Assembly (NCBI GenBank): GCA_900757495.1
Contig: CAAENX010000002.1
Location: forward strand, 1-64,000
Direction of reading: 5' to 3'
Length of the DNA stretch: 64,000 nt
Source of the DNA: an uncultured Collinsella sp.
GTDB taxonomy: Bacteria > Actinomycetota > Coriobacteriia > Coriobacteriales > Coriobacteriaceae
This document shows positions 34,036 to 42,929 of this stretch, piece by piece; within the stretch, counting starts at the first letter, position 1; each line of letters begins with the position of its first letter. The position numbers were made by a program, and so were the translations under genes. The notes under the pieces were generated by a model that was given only the letters and a program-made list of their open reading frames with translations, had not been told where the DNA came from and made no database searches.

Positions 34036-34089
34036 CCATCCGCAACGCTAAAATGCTGCAATGAGGCACAAGACTTGCGTTGCGGATGG
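34036..34089. repeat. Perfect 13-bp hairpin with 28-nt loop
   Basis: CCATCCGCAACGC at 34036-34048 pairs perfectly with 34077-34089. It begins 14 bp after the PII stop and ends 7 bp before the TetR start, so it could be a terminator of the nitrogen operon, an operator, or a member of the fixed-loop hairpin class. Confidence 0.6.
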
Positions 34090-34096
34090 GCGGATT

Positions 34097-34759
34097 ATGG
34101 GTCGCAATAAATATCCCGAGGAGACGGTCGCGAAGATTCTCGACGCGGCACTGGAGCTATTCTGCGCACAGGGTTATGAGGGGACGAGCATTCAAGATAT
34201 CGTTGACCGTCTCGATGGCATGACCAAGGGCGCTGTCTATCATCACTTCAAGAGCAAAGAAGAGATTTTTAACGCCGCGTTTGATCGGGCGATGACTCCG
34301 ATTGTTGAGCACCGCCGCTCGATGCTTGGCGTCGGTAATATGACCGGCGCCCAAAAGCTCAAGCGACTGTACGCGCCCGAGTCCGTAGTTCCACAAATTG
34401 AGCTATGGGCACGTATGCGTCCTGCAGCAGATCCGGTAAAAAGCTCGCGCCTACTGGCGATGCAGTACCAGGGCTCATTTGACGAGTCGGCCGATGGCTG
34501 TCTCTTGCCAGTGATCGAGGAGGGCATCGCCGACGGCTCCATTGCGTGCGAATGCCCGCGCGAAGCGGCGGAGGCCGTATCGTTGTTGGCGAATCTTTGG
34601 CTGCTGCCATTGTTCCGTCCGCTCGAGCCCAAGGAGCGAATGCTCGCTCGCGCACAATGTTTGGCGCAGATGGCTGCCGCGGTGGGGCTCGATTTGGGTA
34701 ATGAAGTGCTTCAGACAACGGCGCAGATTTGGGACGTATGGGACCGCGCCGGGTGGTAA
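34097..34759 (+). CDS. TetR/AcrR-family transcriptional regulator
   Basis: Protein of 220 residues. Its N-terminal helix-turn-helix is typical: AKILDAALELFCAQGYEGTSIQDIVDRL then GAVYHHFKSKEEIF. A variable ligand-binding domain follows (about 65-215). It is encoded 100 bp upstream of an MFS exporter in the same direction. Two palindromes of one pattern flank the intervening promoter region. By analogy with TetA/QacR-type systems it probably represses the exporter and is released by the exported compound. ATG at 34097 is used; an ATG at 34061 would pass through the palindrome. Confidence 0.88.
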   Translation: MGRNKYPEETVAKILDAALELFCAQGYEGTSIQDIVDRLDGMTKGAVYHHFKSKEEIFNAAFDRAMTPIVEHRRSMLGVGNMTGAQKLKRLYAPESVVPQIELWARMRPAADPVKSSRLLAMQYQGSFDESADGCLLPVIEEGIADGSIACECPREAAEAVSLLANLWLLPLFRPLEPKERMLARAQCLAQMAAAVGLDLGNEVLQTTAQIWDVWDRAGW

Positions 34760-34761
34760 TA

Positions 34762-34780
34762 TAGATACCAACGGTATGTA
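34762..34780. promoter_or_regulatory. TetR operator candidate O1
   Basis: TAGATACC-AAC-GGTATGTA, 8-bp arms with one mismatch and a 3-bp spacer, starting 3 bp after the tetR stop. It has the same half-site and spacing as O2. Confidence 0.65.
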
Positions 34781-34826
34781 ATTGATTTGTGAGGGTAGCC
34801 ACGGCTGCCCTTTTCAAGTCATTAAA

Positions 34827-34845
34827 TACATACTAGTGGTATGTA
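34827..34845. promoter_or_regulatory. TetR operator candidate O2
   Basis: TACATACT-AGT-GGTATGTA, 8-bp arms and a 3-bp spacer, extended outward by matching A/T bases, 15 bp upstream of the exporter start. A repressor bound here would block the exporter's promoter or ribosome loading. Confidence 0.7.
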
Positions 34846-34859
34846 TAGGGGGTGGGCTT

Positions 34860-36122
34860 ATGGCTGGGCTGAGAGACGTCGGCGTCTCGTTGAAATCAAA
34901 AACAGTGCGGTCAATCAGGCTCGCGGAACTTCTGGTTGCGCAGCTGTGCACGTATTCGATGCTGTCGGCGCTGTGCTTTGCGTATCCACTTTACTTGTTC
35001 GATTGCAGTGGATCGTCAACGTTATATGGCGCCGTCGTGGCGACGGCGTTCATACCCGGCGTACTCGCAACTCCGGCTGGTGGGATCTTAGCGGATCGGG
35101 GAAGACACCGCGAGGTCCTCGTGTCCCTCGGCATTGCTCTGATGACTGCATCACTGCTGTCTATCCCCATGAAGCGCTCGTTGCCTCTTGCGGTCGTCGT
35201 AGTAGCGATACTTTGTGTTCAATATGGTGTTCAATCGCTGCTAAAGCCAATGCTCCAAATTGAGACGGTGCGTATGGCGGGTGAAGAGAAGGTTGAGCGG
35301 GCCACTGCATTGGTTTCGCAGATGACCATGGTGAGCAATATCTTGGGTCCTGTGGTCGGGACGGCAGTCTATGGGTGCTTTGGCATCGATGCTCTTTGCA
35401 CAACCGCGTCGGTGGCGTTTGCGATTTCAGCTCTCTTGTTTGGGGTCGCACTCAAGCAAAACGCCTCATCTGAAACGATGAGAGACGGCGCGACTCGCAC
35501 GACATGCCGAAACGATTTTCGGGAGTCGATTCGGTATCTGTTGCAAAATGCATCATTGGTCGCTGTGATTTTGCTTGCGGCAGTTTTGAACCTTGCGTTG
35601 GTTGGGCTAACGATTGGCGCTCCCATTATTGTTACAAAGCATCTCGGTATGCAATCGTCCTGCGTTGGGATAGTTGAGGTTGCTCTGGGCCTGGGTGGTC
35701 TTACCGGCAGTGGCTTGGTCGGCATTTGGCCGCATCGTTTTTCTTTCAATGGCATATGCCGATATGTTGCGATGATCTGTTTTGGAGTCGCGCCGATTAT
35801 TGTTACGCTGCTGTTCGGCGTAGATGTATGCGTGTTCACCGTGTTTGCGGTTGGTTCGGCATGGGTCATGGTGTGGGCGAGCATTACGTCGGTTGAAATC
35901 ACCGCGTTTGTTCAGCGGGTAGCGCCGACTGAGCTCTGCGGAAAAGTGCTTTCGGTCGTTTACATGGTCCTTTCCTGCGCAACGCCTATCGGCCAATTGA
36001 CGTACGGGGTTGCATATGATCGATGGACACCGGCGATTGTATTCGCAGCCATGTTGGCGGTGCTGACGTTGACGACGGCTCTGTTTTATCGGCTGAAAAA
36101 TCGATTGCGGCGATTGTCTTAA
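34860..36122 (+). CDS. MFS transporter, drug-efflux-like
   Basis: Protein of 420 residues with twelve predicted membrane helices. The A-motif region reads GGILADRGRHREVL between helices 2 and 3, and a large cytoplasmic loop lies at about 185-215. It resembles macrolide or multidrug exporters of the MefA/enterobactin-exporter group. The ATG at 34860 is preceded by AGGGGGTGG. Preceded by a TetR gene and two operator-like palindromes, so probably inducible. G+C is lower than in the surrounding genes, which may indicate acquisition. Confidence 0.85.
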   Translation: MAGLRDVGVSLKSKTVRSIRLAELLVAQLCTYSMLSALCFAYPLYLFDCSGSSTLYGAVVATAFIPGVLATPAGGILADRGRHREVLVSLGIALMTASLLSIPMKRSLPLAVVVVAILCVQYGVQSLLKPMLQIETVRMAGEEKVERATALVSQMTMVSNILGPVVGTAVYGCFGIDALCTTASVAFAISALLFGVALKQNASSETMRDGATRTTCRNDFRESIRYLLQNASLVAVILLAAVLNLALVGLTIGAPIIVTKHLGMQSSCVGIVEVALGLGGLTGSGLVGIWPHRFSFNGICRYVAMICFGVAPIIVTLLFGVDVCVFTVFAVGSAWVMVWASITSVEITAFVQRVAPTELCGKVLSVVYMVLSCATPIGQLTYGVAYDRWTPAIVFAAMLAVLTLTTALFYRLKNRLRRLS

Positions 36123-36181
36123 CGCGCTGGGGCACCGTGAATTTGTGAAGGCGGTGGTACGCCGCGCCGGGACGGCATTGT

Positions 36182-36234
36182 TTGGACATGCCTCTCCTTC
36201 GTCTACAATATCGGGCAGACGAAGGAGAGGCATG
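36182..36234 (+). promoter_or_regulatory. Promoter inside a perfect 18-bp palindrome
   Basis: TTGGAC (36182-36187), a 16-bp spacer and TACAAT (36204-36209) form a good sigma-70 promoter. The arms 36187-36204 and 36217-36234 are perfect 18-bp inverted repeats with a 12-bp centre. The right arm contains the ribosome site GAAGGAGAGG and the ATG. Transcription would start near the right arm, so the arms cannot pair in RNA. A protein-binding operator is more likely. Confidence 0.6.
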
Positions 36235-37095
36235 TCCATGATCAAGATGTTCGCGAGTGACTTAGACGGAACGCTGCTGAACGCCCTGCACGAGGCGGAT
36301 GGGACCATCCGCCGCGCCATTCGCGAGCTGACTGAGGCTGGCCTGCACGTGGTTCCCGCGACTGGACGCTCGACGTTGCCGATCGGCGAGCATGGCTTTA
36401 CGGGCTTGGCGCTTGACGCCTGCTGCTCCAATGGATCCATCGTGCGCGACAGCCATGGCGAGGTGCTCAAGACTTGGACCATCGACCCGCAGGTCACTGA
36501 GGAACTGCTCAAGGCGTTCCCGGACATTTGCTTTGATTGCTCCACGCCCGATGGCATGTACTCGAGCGGTTCGTTCGAGATGCATCAGGCGGGCTTTAAA
36601 AAGGACAGCCCCATCAAGCGTATTGTGATGCGCGGCATGCGTGCGCGCGGTGGGTATCACGAGGAGCAGTATTTCGACCAGTCGATCGGTGACATCCTGC
36701 GCCACGATGTATGCAAGATCAATTGTCGCGTGACCTCGCCCGAGCTGGAGCGTGACCTTAAGGCCTATCTTGCCGAACGCTCGGACCATGTGGTCAACGC
36801 GCCGTTCGATCCGGTGATGTTCGAGATCACGGACGTGGCGTGCAACAAGGGCGAGAGTGTGGCCTGGCTGGCGGGCTACTACGGTATTGCCGAGGACGAG
36901 GTCGCGGTCTACGGCGACGGCGGCAACGACATCGCCATGCTCAAGCGTTTCCGCCACAGCTATGCGACCAAAAACGCTAGCGATGCAGCTAAGGCTGCTG
37001 CGAGCGCAACTATCGGCAGCTGCATGGTCCACGCCGTCCCCAAACACATGCTCGCCACCATGCATAAGCAGAGCTCCCGCACCATCATCGAATAA
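36232..37095 (+). CDS. HAD-superfamily phosphatase, Cof/IIB type
   Basis: Cytoplasmic phosphatase of 287 residues. Motif I is FASDLDGTLLNA (nucleophile Asp10, Asp12), then a IIB cap (about 85-190) and motif IV GDGGNDIAML. Relatives dephosphorylate sugar phosphates, pyridoxal phosphate or flavin mononucleotide. Starts at ATG 36232 with GAAGGAGAGG upstream; a second ATG at 36238 is possible. Its promoter overlaps a perfect palindrome. A compact GGGACAG hairpin follows five bases after the stop. Confidence 0.9.
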   Translation: MSMIKMFASDLDGTLLNALHEADGTIRRAIRELTEAGLHVVPATGRSTLPIGEHGFTGLALDACCSNGSIVRDSHGEVLKTWTIDPQVTEELLKAFPDICFDCSTPDGMYSSGSFEMHQAGFKKDSPIKRIVMRGMRARGGYHEEQYFDQSIGDILRHDVCKINCRVTSPELERDLKAYLAERSDHVVNAPFDPVMFEITDVACNKGESVAWLAGYYGIAEDEVAVYGDGGNDIAMLKRFRHSYATKNASDAAKAAASATIGSCMVHAVPKHMLATMHKQSSRTIIE

Positions 37096-37100
37096 GGGAC

Positions 37101-37118
37101 AAAGGGACAGTCCCTTTG
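37101..37118. repeat. Compact GGGACAG hairpin, copy J
   Basis: AAAGGGACAGTCCCTTTG: AAAGGGA and TCCCTTT pair around CAG. It starts 5 bp after the HAD stop. It shares the GGGACAG core with the larger elements but lacks the outer stem. Confidence 0.6.
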
Positions 37119-37149
37119 CCACAATCTAAATATTGCCTTTACGTGTTGA

Positions 37150-37164
37150 TGCACACGGTGTGCA
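37150..37164. promoter_or_regulatory. Candidate operator upstream of the second TetR gene
   Basis: TGCACACGGTGTGCA has perfect 7-bp arms and a 1-bp centre, and a related half (GCACTGTGCAATAGCGCAC) follows. It lies in the A/T-richer promoter region of the regulator gene, suggesting autoregulation. Confidence 0.5.
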
Positions 37165-37215
37165 ATAATACTCGCACTGTGCAATAGCGCACGGACTGAG
37201 TAACAAGGAGGACGC

Positions 37216-37926
37216 TTGTCCCAGCTCGAGAAATGCGATCGCCGGTCCCTTCGCTCGCAGCGTGCCCTTCGCCAGGCACTTGCCAGCGAGCTTGCCGAAA
37301 GCGGCGACCTTTCGCGCATTAATGTCGCGTCGCTCACCGAGCGCGCTGGCCTTACGCGCCGCACGTTCTATTCGCACTACCGCGATATCCCCGACTTTAT
37401 CAATCAAATCGAGGACGGCTTGCTGGCCGAGATCCGTGAGCGCATTGAGCTCATTACCGCAGCTCAGCTGCCCGATCTCTATCACAATATCGATGAGCTC
37501 GAGCCGGCGCCCGGTTCGGTTGAGCTGCTGCGTTATCTTGCGGCTAACCGCGACTTAATCGGTGCGCTACTGGGTCCGGGCGGCGACCAGGCCTTCATTA
37601 AAAGGATTATCGACACCGCGCGTGAGGCTGTGGTGCCGCGTGCGCAGACGGGCATTTTGGGCCTGGCGCTGGGCACGTTCTTTGACTACTACGTTACCTA
37701 CGTCGTGAGTGCCGAGGTCGGCATGATTCAGCGCTGGTTTGAGCGTGGGCTCACCGAATCGCCCGAGGCCATGGCGCGCATTATGACGGTGCTCGCTTTT
37801 GTTCGCCCTGGTGACCTGTATGGCCAACCCATCGATATCAACGTGCCGGAATACGGCATGAAGCTATTGAACTTGCAGCTCGAGGATGCGGCCGACACCG
37901 CCGCAACCGTCGAGTCCAACAACTAA
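37216..37926 (+). CDS. TetR/AcrR-family regulator of the activase gene
   Basis: Protein of 236 residues beginning at TTG with AAGGAGGAC upstream. The HTH (INVASLTERAGLTRRTFYSHY) is followed by a C-terminal domain with GTFFDYYVTYVVSAEVGMIQRWFERG, similar to the TetR_C_33 type of Gram-positive regulators. Eleven bases separate it from the 1593-residue activase gene, so the pair is co-transcribed. It probably responds to a CoA-ester or related metabolite, but this is inference from position only. Confidence 0.87.
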   Translation: MSQLEKCDRRSLRSQRALRQALASELAESGDLSRINVASLTERAGLTRRTFYSHYRDIPDFINQIEDGLLAEIRERIELITAAQLPDLYHNIDELEPAPGSVELLRYLAANRDLIGALLGPGGDQAFIKRIIDTAREAVVPRAQTGILGLALGTFFDYYVTYVVSAEVGMIQRWFERGLTESPEAMARIMTVLAFVRPGDLYGQPIDINVPEYGMKLLNLQLEDAADTAATVESNN

Positions 37927-37937
37927 GAGGAGAGACA

Positions 37938-40900
37938 ATGAGCAAACTCGTCGAAGGCATTAAGGACCGTGTGGTCGCTGCCGCACGCGAGGCCGCGCCC
38001 GCCGTGGTGGATGCCGCGCAGAAGGCAGCGACTGCCGCTGCCGAGAAGGTCGCCGAGGCAGTTGCCGATGCCAAGAACACGGCAGGGGAGACGTCCATCG
38101 CTAGCGAGCCCGTCATCGCCGCCGAGCCCGTAGCCGCCGCCCAGGCCCCCGAAGGCGCGATCTTCAACCCCGACAACGCCCACGGCAACCTGCACCTGGG
38201 CATCGACGTGGGCTCCACTACCGTCAAGCTCGCCGTGCTCAACGACGACAACCAGATCGTCTACGCCAAGTACCAGCGCCATCACACCGACGTCCGTGCC
38301 TGCGCCCGCGACCTGTTTGAGGGTGCCGCGACCGTGCTGCCGACGGCCCAGATGACCTGCGCCATTACCGGCTCGGGCGGCCTGCTGCTGTCCCAGTGGC
38401 TCGACCTGGAGTTTGTCCAGGAGGTCATCGCCAGCAAACGCGCCGTCGAGACCCTTATCCCGGCCACCGATGTCGCCATCGAGCTGGGCGGCGAGGACGC
38501 CAAGATCATCTACTTCGACAACGGCATTGAGCAGCGCATGAACGGCACCTGCGCCGGCGGCACGGGCGCGTTCATCGATCAGATGGCAACCCTGCTGCAC
38601 ACCGACGCGAGCGGCCTCAACAAGCTCGCGGCCAACGCCACCACCATCTATCCCATCGCCAGCCGCTGCGGCGTTTTTGCCAAGACCGACGTGCAGCCGC
38701 TGCTCAACGAAGGTGCCCGCCCCGAGGACGTGGCTGCCTCCATCTTCCAGGCCGTTGTGACCCAGACCATCTCGGGTCTGGCGTGCGGTCGCCCCATCCG
38801 TGGCAACGTTGCCTTCCTGGGCGGCCCGCTGCAGTACCTCTCCGAGCTGCGCCATCGCTTCTACCTCACGCTCAACCTGGATGAGGAGCACCGTATCGTG
38901 CCCCAAAACGCCCACCTGTTTGTGGCGAGCGGCGCCGCCATGGCGCACGAGTCCAACAAGCTCAGCACGTTCCCGCAGCTCATCGAGGCTATCGACAGCC
39001 TGGGCGACACACAGGGTGCCGAGGTCGAGCGCCTGGATCCGCTCTTTGCCACCGACGAGGACTTTGCCGAGTTCAAGGGTCGCCACGACCAAGAAGTCGT
39101 CCCCAAGGGCAAGCTCGACGGCTACACCGGCCGCGTGTTCATTGGCATCGACGCCGGTTCCACCACCATGAAGGCCGCGCTCGTGGGCGAGGACGGCCAG
39201 CTGTTGCATACCTGGTACGGCAACAACAACGGTGACATCCTGGGCACGGCCAAGGTCATCATGGCCGATTTCTACAACCACATCCCCGCGGGCTGCACCA
39301 TCGGCCACGTGACCACCACGGGCTACGGCGAGGCGCTGCTCATCGAGGCTCTCAAGGCCGATTCCGGCGAGATCGAGACCGTCGCGCACCTGCGCGGCGC
39401 CAAGGCGTTCCTGCCCGGCGTCGAGTTCATTCTGGACATTGGCGGCCAGGACATGAAGTGCCTGCGCGTCAAGGACGGCGTTATCGAGCACATCATGCTC
39501 AACGAGGCCTGCTCGTCGGGTTGCGGTAGCTTTATCGAGAGCTTCGCCGTCTCTATGAACATGGACGTGCGCGCGTTCGCCGATGCCGCCATCCATGCCA
39601 AGGCTCCCGTCGACCTGGGCAGTCGCTGCACGGTCTTTATGAACTCGCGCGTCAAGCAGGCGCAAAAGGAAGGCGCCACGGTGGGCGACATCGCGGCCGG
39701 TCTGTCCTATTCCGTCATCAAGAATGCCCTGTTCAAGGTCATTAAGCTGCGCGACCCCAAGGAGATCGGCAGTCAGGTGATCGTCCAGGGCGGCACCTTT
39801 ATGTCCGACGCCACGCTGCGCGCGTTTGAGCAGCTCACCGGCGTTCATGCCGTGCGTCCCGACATCGCCGGCTGCATGGGCGCCTATGGTGCGGCCCTGC
39901 TCGCCCGCGATCGCGCCGGCGCCGACGGCACCTCGGCCATCCTCTCGGCCGAGGACATCGCGCACCTCGCTGTGACGCAAAAGCACGTCCGCTGCGGCCG
40001 TTGCTCTAACAACTGCCAGCTTACCGTCAACGACTTTGGCGGCGGCAGGCGCTTTATCACCGGTAACCGCTGCGAGAAGGGTGCTGGCCACAAAAAGCAG
40101 AAGACCGAGGCGCCCAACCTCTTCAAAAAGAAAAACGAGCTGCTCTTTGACCGCGAGGTACTGAGCCCCGATGAGGCCCCGCGCGGCACCGTCGGCATCC
40201 CGCGCGCGCTCAACATGTACGAGAACTACCCCTTCTGGCATGCGTTCTTTACGCGCTTGGGCTTTAGCGTGCAGCTGTCCGACCAGTCGAGCAAAAAGAC
40301 CTACCAGGCGGGCATCGAGTCCATGCCGTCCGAGAGCGTGTGCTACCCGGCAAAGATGAGCCACGGCCATGTGATGAACCTCATCGACCGTGACGTCGAC
40401 TTCATCTGGATGCCGTGCGTGCGCTGGGAGCGCAAGGAGGATCCGACGGCTGGCAACTGCTATAACTGCCCCATCGTTATGAGTTACCCCACGGCGCTGG
40501 CGCTCAACATCGATGAGATCCGCGAGCAGAACATCGAGTTCCTGTATCCGTTTGTGCCGTATCACGACAAGACCGAGCTCAAGCGCCGTCTGTATCAGGT
40601 GCTTGCCGTCGACCGTGTGGCCGATGCGCAAGCTGGTCGCGGTCGCGTGCGTGGACCCAAGATCACGCGCTCCGAGGTCGATGCCGCCGTCAACGCTGCC
40701 TTTGAGGCCGATGCGCGTTTCCACGAGGACATCCAGACCATGGGCGAGGAGGCTCTTAAGTGGGTCGAGGACCACGGCGGTCACGGCATCGTGCTCGCCG
40801 GTCGTCCCTACCATAACGACCCCGAGATCAACCATGCCCTGCCCGAACTTATCTCGAGCTTTGGCTTTGCGGTCTTTACCGGGGATTCGCTTGCGCACCT

Positions 40901-42719
40901 GGTGAAGCCCGAGCGCCCCATCCGCGTCGTCGACCAGTGGATGTACCACAGCCGCCTCTACGCCGTCGCCCGTTTTGTGACCATGCGCAACGATCTGGAC
41001 CTGATCCAGCTCAACTCCTTCGGCTGCGGCCTGGACGCTCTGACCACCGATCAGGTGCAGGAGATCCTGGAGGCTAGCGGCAAGATCTACACCGTGCTCA
41101 AGATCGACGAGGTGTCCAACCTGGGTGCCGCGCGCATTCGCATCCGCTCGCTCATGGCCGCGCTCAAGGACCAGGAGGCCGAGCGTCTGGCCGAGGCCAC
41201 GGCCGCGGGCGAGGCTTACGAGCAGGGCGATGCCGCGCCGGTGACGCCCTCCACGGATGCCCCCGCGTTCGCGAGCCGCAAGTACACGTTTGAGGCTCAG
41301 CGCGAGAGCGCTTCGACCGCATGGCCCAAGGTGCCCTTTACCGAGCAGATGCGCGACGAGGGCTACACCATCCTGTGCCCGCAGATGGCGCCGATCCACT
41401 TTGACCTGGTCAAAGAGGTATTCCGCGGTGCCGGCTACAACTTGGAGCTGCTGCCCTCGACCGATCACGACGCCGTCGAGGCCGGCCTGCGCTATGTGAA
41501 CAATGACATTTGCTATCCGTCGATCCTGGTAACGGGTCAGATCATGGAGGCCATCGAGAGCGGTCGGTACGACCTGTCCAAGACGGCCGTGGTCATCAGC
41601 CAGACCGGCGGCGGCTGTCGTGCCACCAACTACATCGCGCTCATCCGTAAGGCCCTGCGCGAGAGCGGCCACCCCGAGATCCCGGTGATCTCGCTTTCGG
41701 CCGTGGCGCTGGGCGAGGACAACCCCGGCTTTAAGCTGACGCCGGCGCTGCTTAAGCAGGCAGTCTACGCGGTGCTCTTTGGTGACGTGATGATGCAGAT
41801 GCTCTACCGCTGCCGCCCGTACGAGGCCACGCCCGGTGCCGCCAACGCGCTCTACGAGGAGTACATGGCGCGTGCCCGCAAGCTGGCGCCCAAGTTCAAC
41901 CGCCACAACTACACCAAGCTGTGCCGCGAGGCCATCCGCGCGTTCGACACCATGCCGCTCGTAGGCGAGGGCACCAAGCCGCGCGTGGGCGTGGTCGGTG
42001 AGATCTTGGTCAAGTTCCACCCTACGGCCAACAACCACGTGGTCGATGTCATCGAGCGCGAGGGCTGCGAGGCCGTGGTGCCGGGTCTGCTCGACTTCTT
42101 CCTGTACTCCATGAGCAACGCCGAGCTGCAGAAGGACGAGCTGGGAAGCTCTGCTACTACGCGCGCGGGCATGCAAGCGCTCATCAAGCTTGTGGACTGG
42201 ATGCGCACGCCGGTGGAGGAGATGCTCGAGAAGTCCCGCCGCTTCGAGGCGCCCGAGCGCATCGGCACCATGGCCGACAAGGCCCGTACGGTGCTTTCGG
42301 TGTGCAACAACATGGGCGAGGGCTGGCTGCTCACGGCCGAGATGCTCGACCTGATTGATCACGGCGCGCCCAACATCATCTGCACGCAGCCCTTCGCGTG
42401 CCTGCCCAACCACGTGGTGGGCAAGGCCGTGATCAAGGAGCTGCGCCGCCAGCATCCCGAGAGCAACATTGTCGCGGTGGACTACGACCCCGGTGCGTCC
42501 GAGGTCAACCAGCTCAACCGTATTAAGCTCATGATCAGTGTGGCCAAGGAGAACATGCGCGCCGGCAAGGGCTTTAAGCTCGAGAAGGTGGCGCCGCTCG
42601 CGATGGACGAGGTCACCGGTCAGATGCGTGCCCATGACGGCTGCGTGAGCTGCGGGCCGGCCAGCGAGGAGGCCGTGGCGTCGGTCGCCGAGCGCCTGGG
42701 ACGCGGCATTAAGAAATAA
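37938..42719 (+). CDS. Giant 2-hydroxyacyl-CoA dehydratase activase (BadF/HgdC-like fusion)
   Basis: Protein of 1593 residues. An Ala/Glu-rich N-terminal extension (1-80) is followed by two ASKHA/BadF ATPase domains, each beginning with a phosphate-1 motif (GIDVGSTTVKLAV and GIDAGSTTMKAAL). Cysteine motifs for the bridging Fe-S cluster follow: NGTCAGGTGAFID and later SRCGVF, then NEACSSGCGSFIE and SRCTVF. Then come a Cys-rich patch (CGRCSNNCQL), a DUF2229 region and an HgdB-like C-terminal part ending with CVSCG. Such fusions use ATP to inject one electron into radical 2-hydroxyacyl-CoA dehydratases. The family is usually about 1400-1450 residues, so the N-terminal tail is additional. The dehydratase subunits are not in this window. 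Confidence 0.88.
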   Translation: MSKLVEGIKDRVVAAAREAAPAVVDAAQKAATAAAEKVAEAVADAKNTAGETSIASEPVIAAEPVAAAQAPEGAIFNPDNAHGNLHLGIDVGSTTVKLAVLNDDNQIVYAKYQRHHTDVRACARDLFEGAATVLPTAQMTCAITGSGGLLLSQWLDLEFVQEVIASKRAVETLIPATDVAIELGGEDAKIIYFDNGIEQRMNGTCAGGTGAFIDQMATLLHTDASGLNKLAANATTIYPIASRCGVFAKTDVQPLLNEGARPEDVAASIFQAVVTQTISGLACGRPIRGNVAFLGGPLQYLSELRHRFYLTLNLDEEHRIVPQNAHLFVASGAAMAHESNKLSTFPQLIEAIDSLGDTQGAEVERLDPLFATDEDFAEFKGRHDQEVVPKGKLDGYTGRVFIGIDAGSTTMKAALVGEDGQLLHTWYGNNNGDILGTAKVIMADFYNHIPAGCTIGHVTTTGYGEALLIEALKADSGEIETVAHLRGAKAFLPGVEFILDIGGQDMKCLRVKDGVIEHIMLNEACSSGCGSFIESFAVSMNMDVRAFADAAIHAKAPVDLGSRCTVFMNSRVKQAQKEGATVGDIAAGLSYSVIKNALFKVIKLRDPKEIGSQVIVQGGTFMSDATLRAFEQLTGVHAVRPDIAGCMGAYGAALLARDRAGADGTSAILSAEDIAHLAVTQKHVRCGRCSNNCQLTVNDFGGGRRFITGNRCEKGAGHKKQKTEAPNLFKKKNELLFDREVLSPDEAPRGTVGIPRALNMYENYPFWHAFFTRLGFSVQLSDQSSKKTYQAGIESMPSESVCYPAKMSHGHVMNLIDRDVDFIWMPCVRWERKEDPTAGNCYNCPIVMSYPTALALNIDEIREQNIEFLYPFVPYHDKTELKRRLYQVLAVDRVADAQAGRGRVRGPKITRSEVDAAVNAAFEADARFHEDIQTMGEEALKWVEDHGGHGIVLAGRPYHNDPEINHALPELISSFGFAVFTGDSLAHLVKPERPIRVVDQWMYHSRLYAVARFVTMRNDLDLIQLNSFGCGLDALTTDQVQEILEASGKIYTVLKIDEVSNLGAARIRIRSLMAALKDQEAERLAEATAAGEAYEQGDAAPVTPSTDAPAFASRKYTFEAQRESASTAWPKVPFTEQMRDEGYTILCPQMAPIHFDLVKEVFRGAGYNLELLPSTDHDAVEAGLRYVNNDICYPSILVTGQIMEAIESGRYDLSKTAVVISQTGGGCRATNYIALIRKALRESGHPEIPVISLSAVALGEDNPGFKLTPALLKQAVYAVLFGDVMMQMLYRCRPYEATPGAANALYEEYMARARKLAPKFNRHNYTKLCREAIRAFDTMPLVGEGTKPRVGVVGEILVKFHPTANNHVVDVIEREGCEAVVPGLLDFFLYSMSNAELQKDELGSSATTRAGMQALIKLVDWMRTPVEEMLEKSRRFEAPERIGTMADKARTVLSVCNNMGEGWLLTAEMLDLIDHGAPNIICTQPFACLPNHVVGKAVIKELRRQHPESNIVAVDYDPGASEVNQLNRIKLMISVAKENMRAGKGFKLEKVAPLAMDEVTGQMRAHDGCVSCGPASEEAVASVAERLGRGIKK

Positions 42720-42751
42720 CTGGCCTGCTTTGGGCTAGATATGAGACAAAC

Positions 42752-42785
42752 GGGTGGTAGCCATACCGGCTACCACCCGATTTTT
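42752..42785 (+). terminator. Intrinsic terminator of the activase operon
   Basis: GGGTGGTAGCC (42752-42762) pairs perfectly with GGCTACCACCC (42768-42778), followed by GATTTTTC. Confidence 0.9.
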
Positions 42786-42929
42786 CTGGACATGGAACCC
42801 TGAGATAATGAACATATGTAGCCGTTTGCCGCGAAATACCGCCCGTTTATAGAACCCACCCCCAACGCGCGTCATCCTTACGGTTGAATAAATACACATC
42901 TATGGAATTACGTAAGAGAGGACCGTTCC

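Noticed and set aside
36187..36234. RNA hairpin masking the ribosome site of the HAD gene
   Set aside because: The good promoter with -10 at 36204 places the transcript start after the left arm, so both arms would not be in the native mRNA. Kept only as a possible trap for read-through transcripts.
37138..37166. TTTACG/TGCAAT promoter for the second TetR gene
   Set aside because: The -10 match is poor and alternative spacings are equally possible; only the TGCACAC palindrome is reported.
37923..42635. Antisense open frame of about 1570 codons opposite the activase gene
   Set aside because: It is in codon register with the sense gene and stays open only because the sense gene avoids TTA, CTA and TCA codons, as expected at high G+C. 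No ribosome site or recognisable domain.
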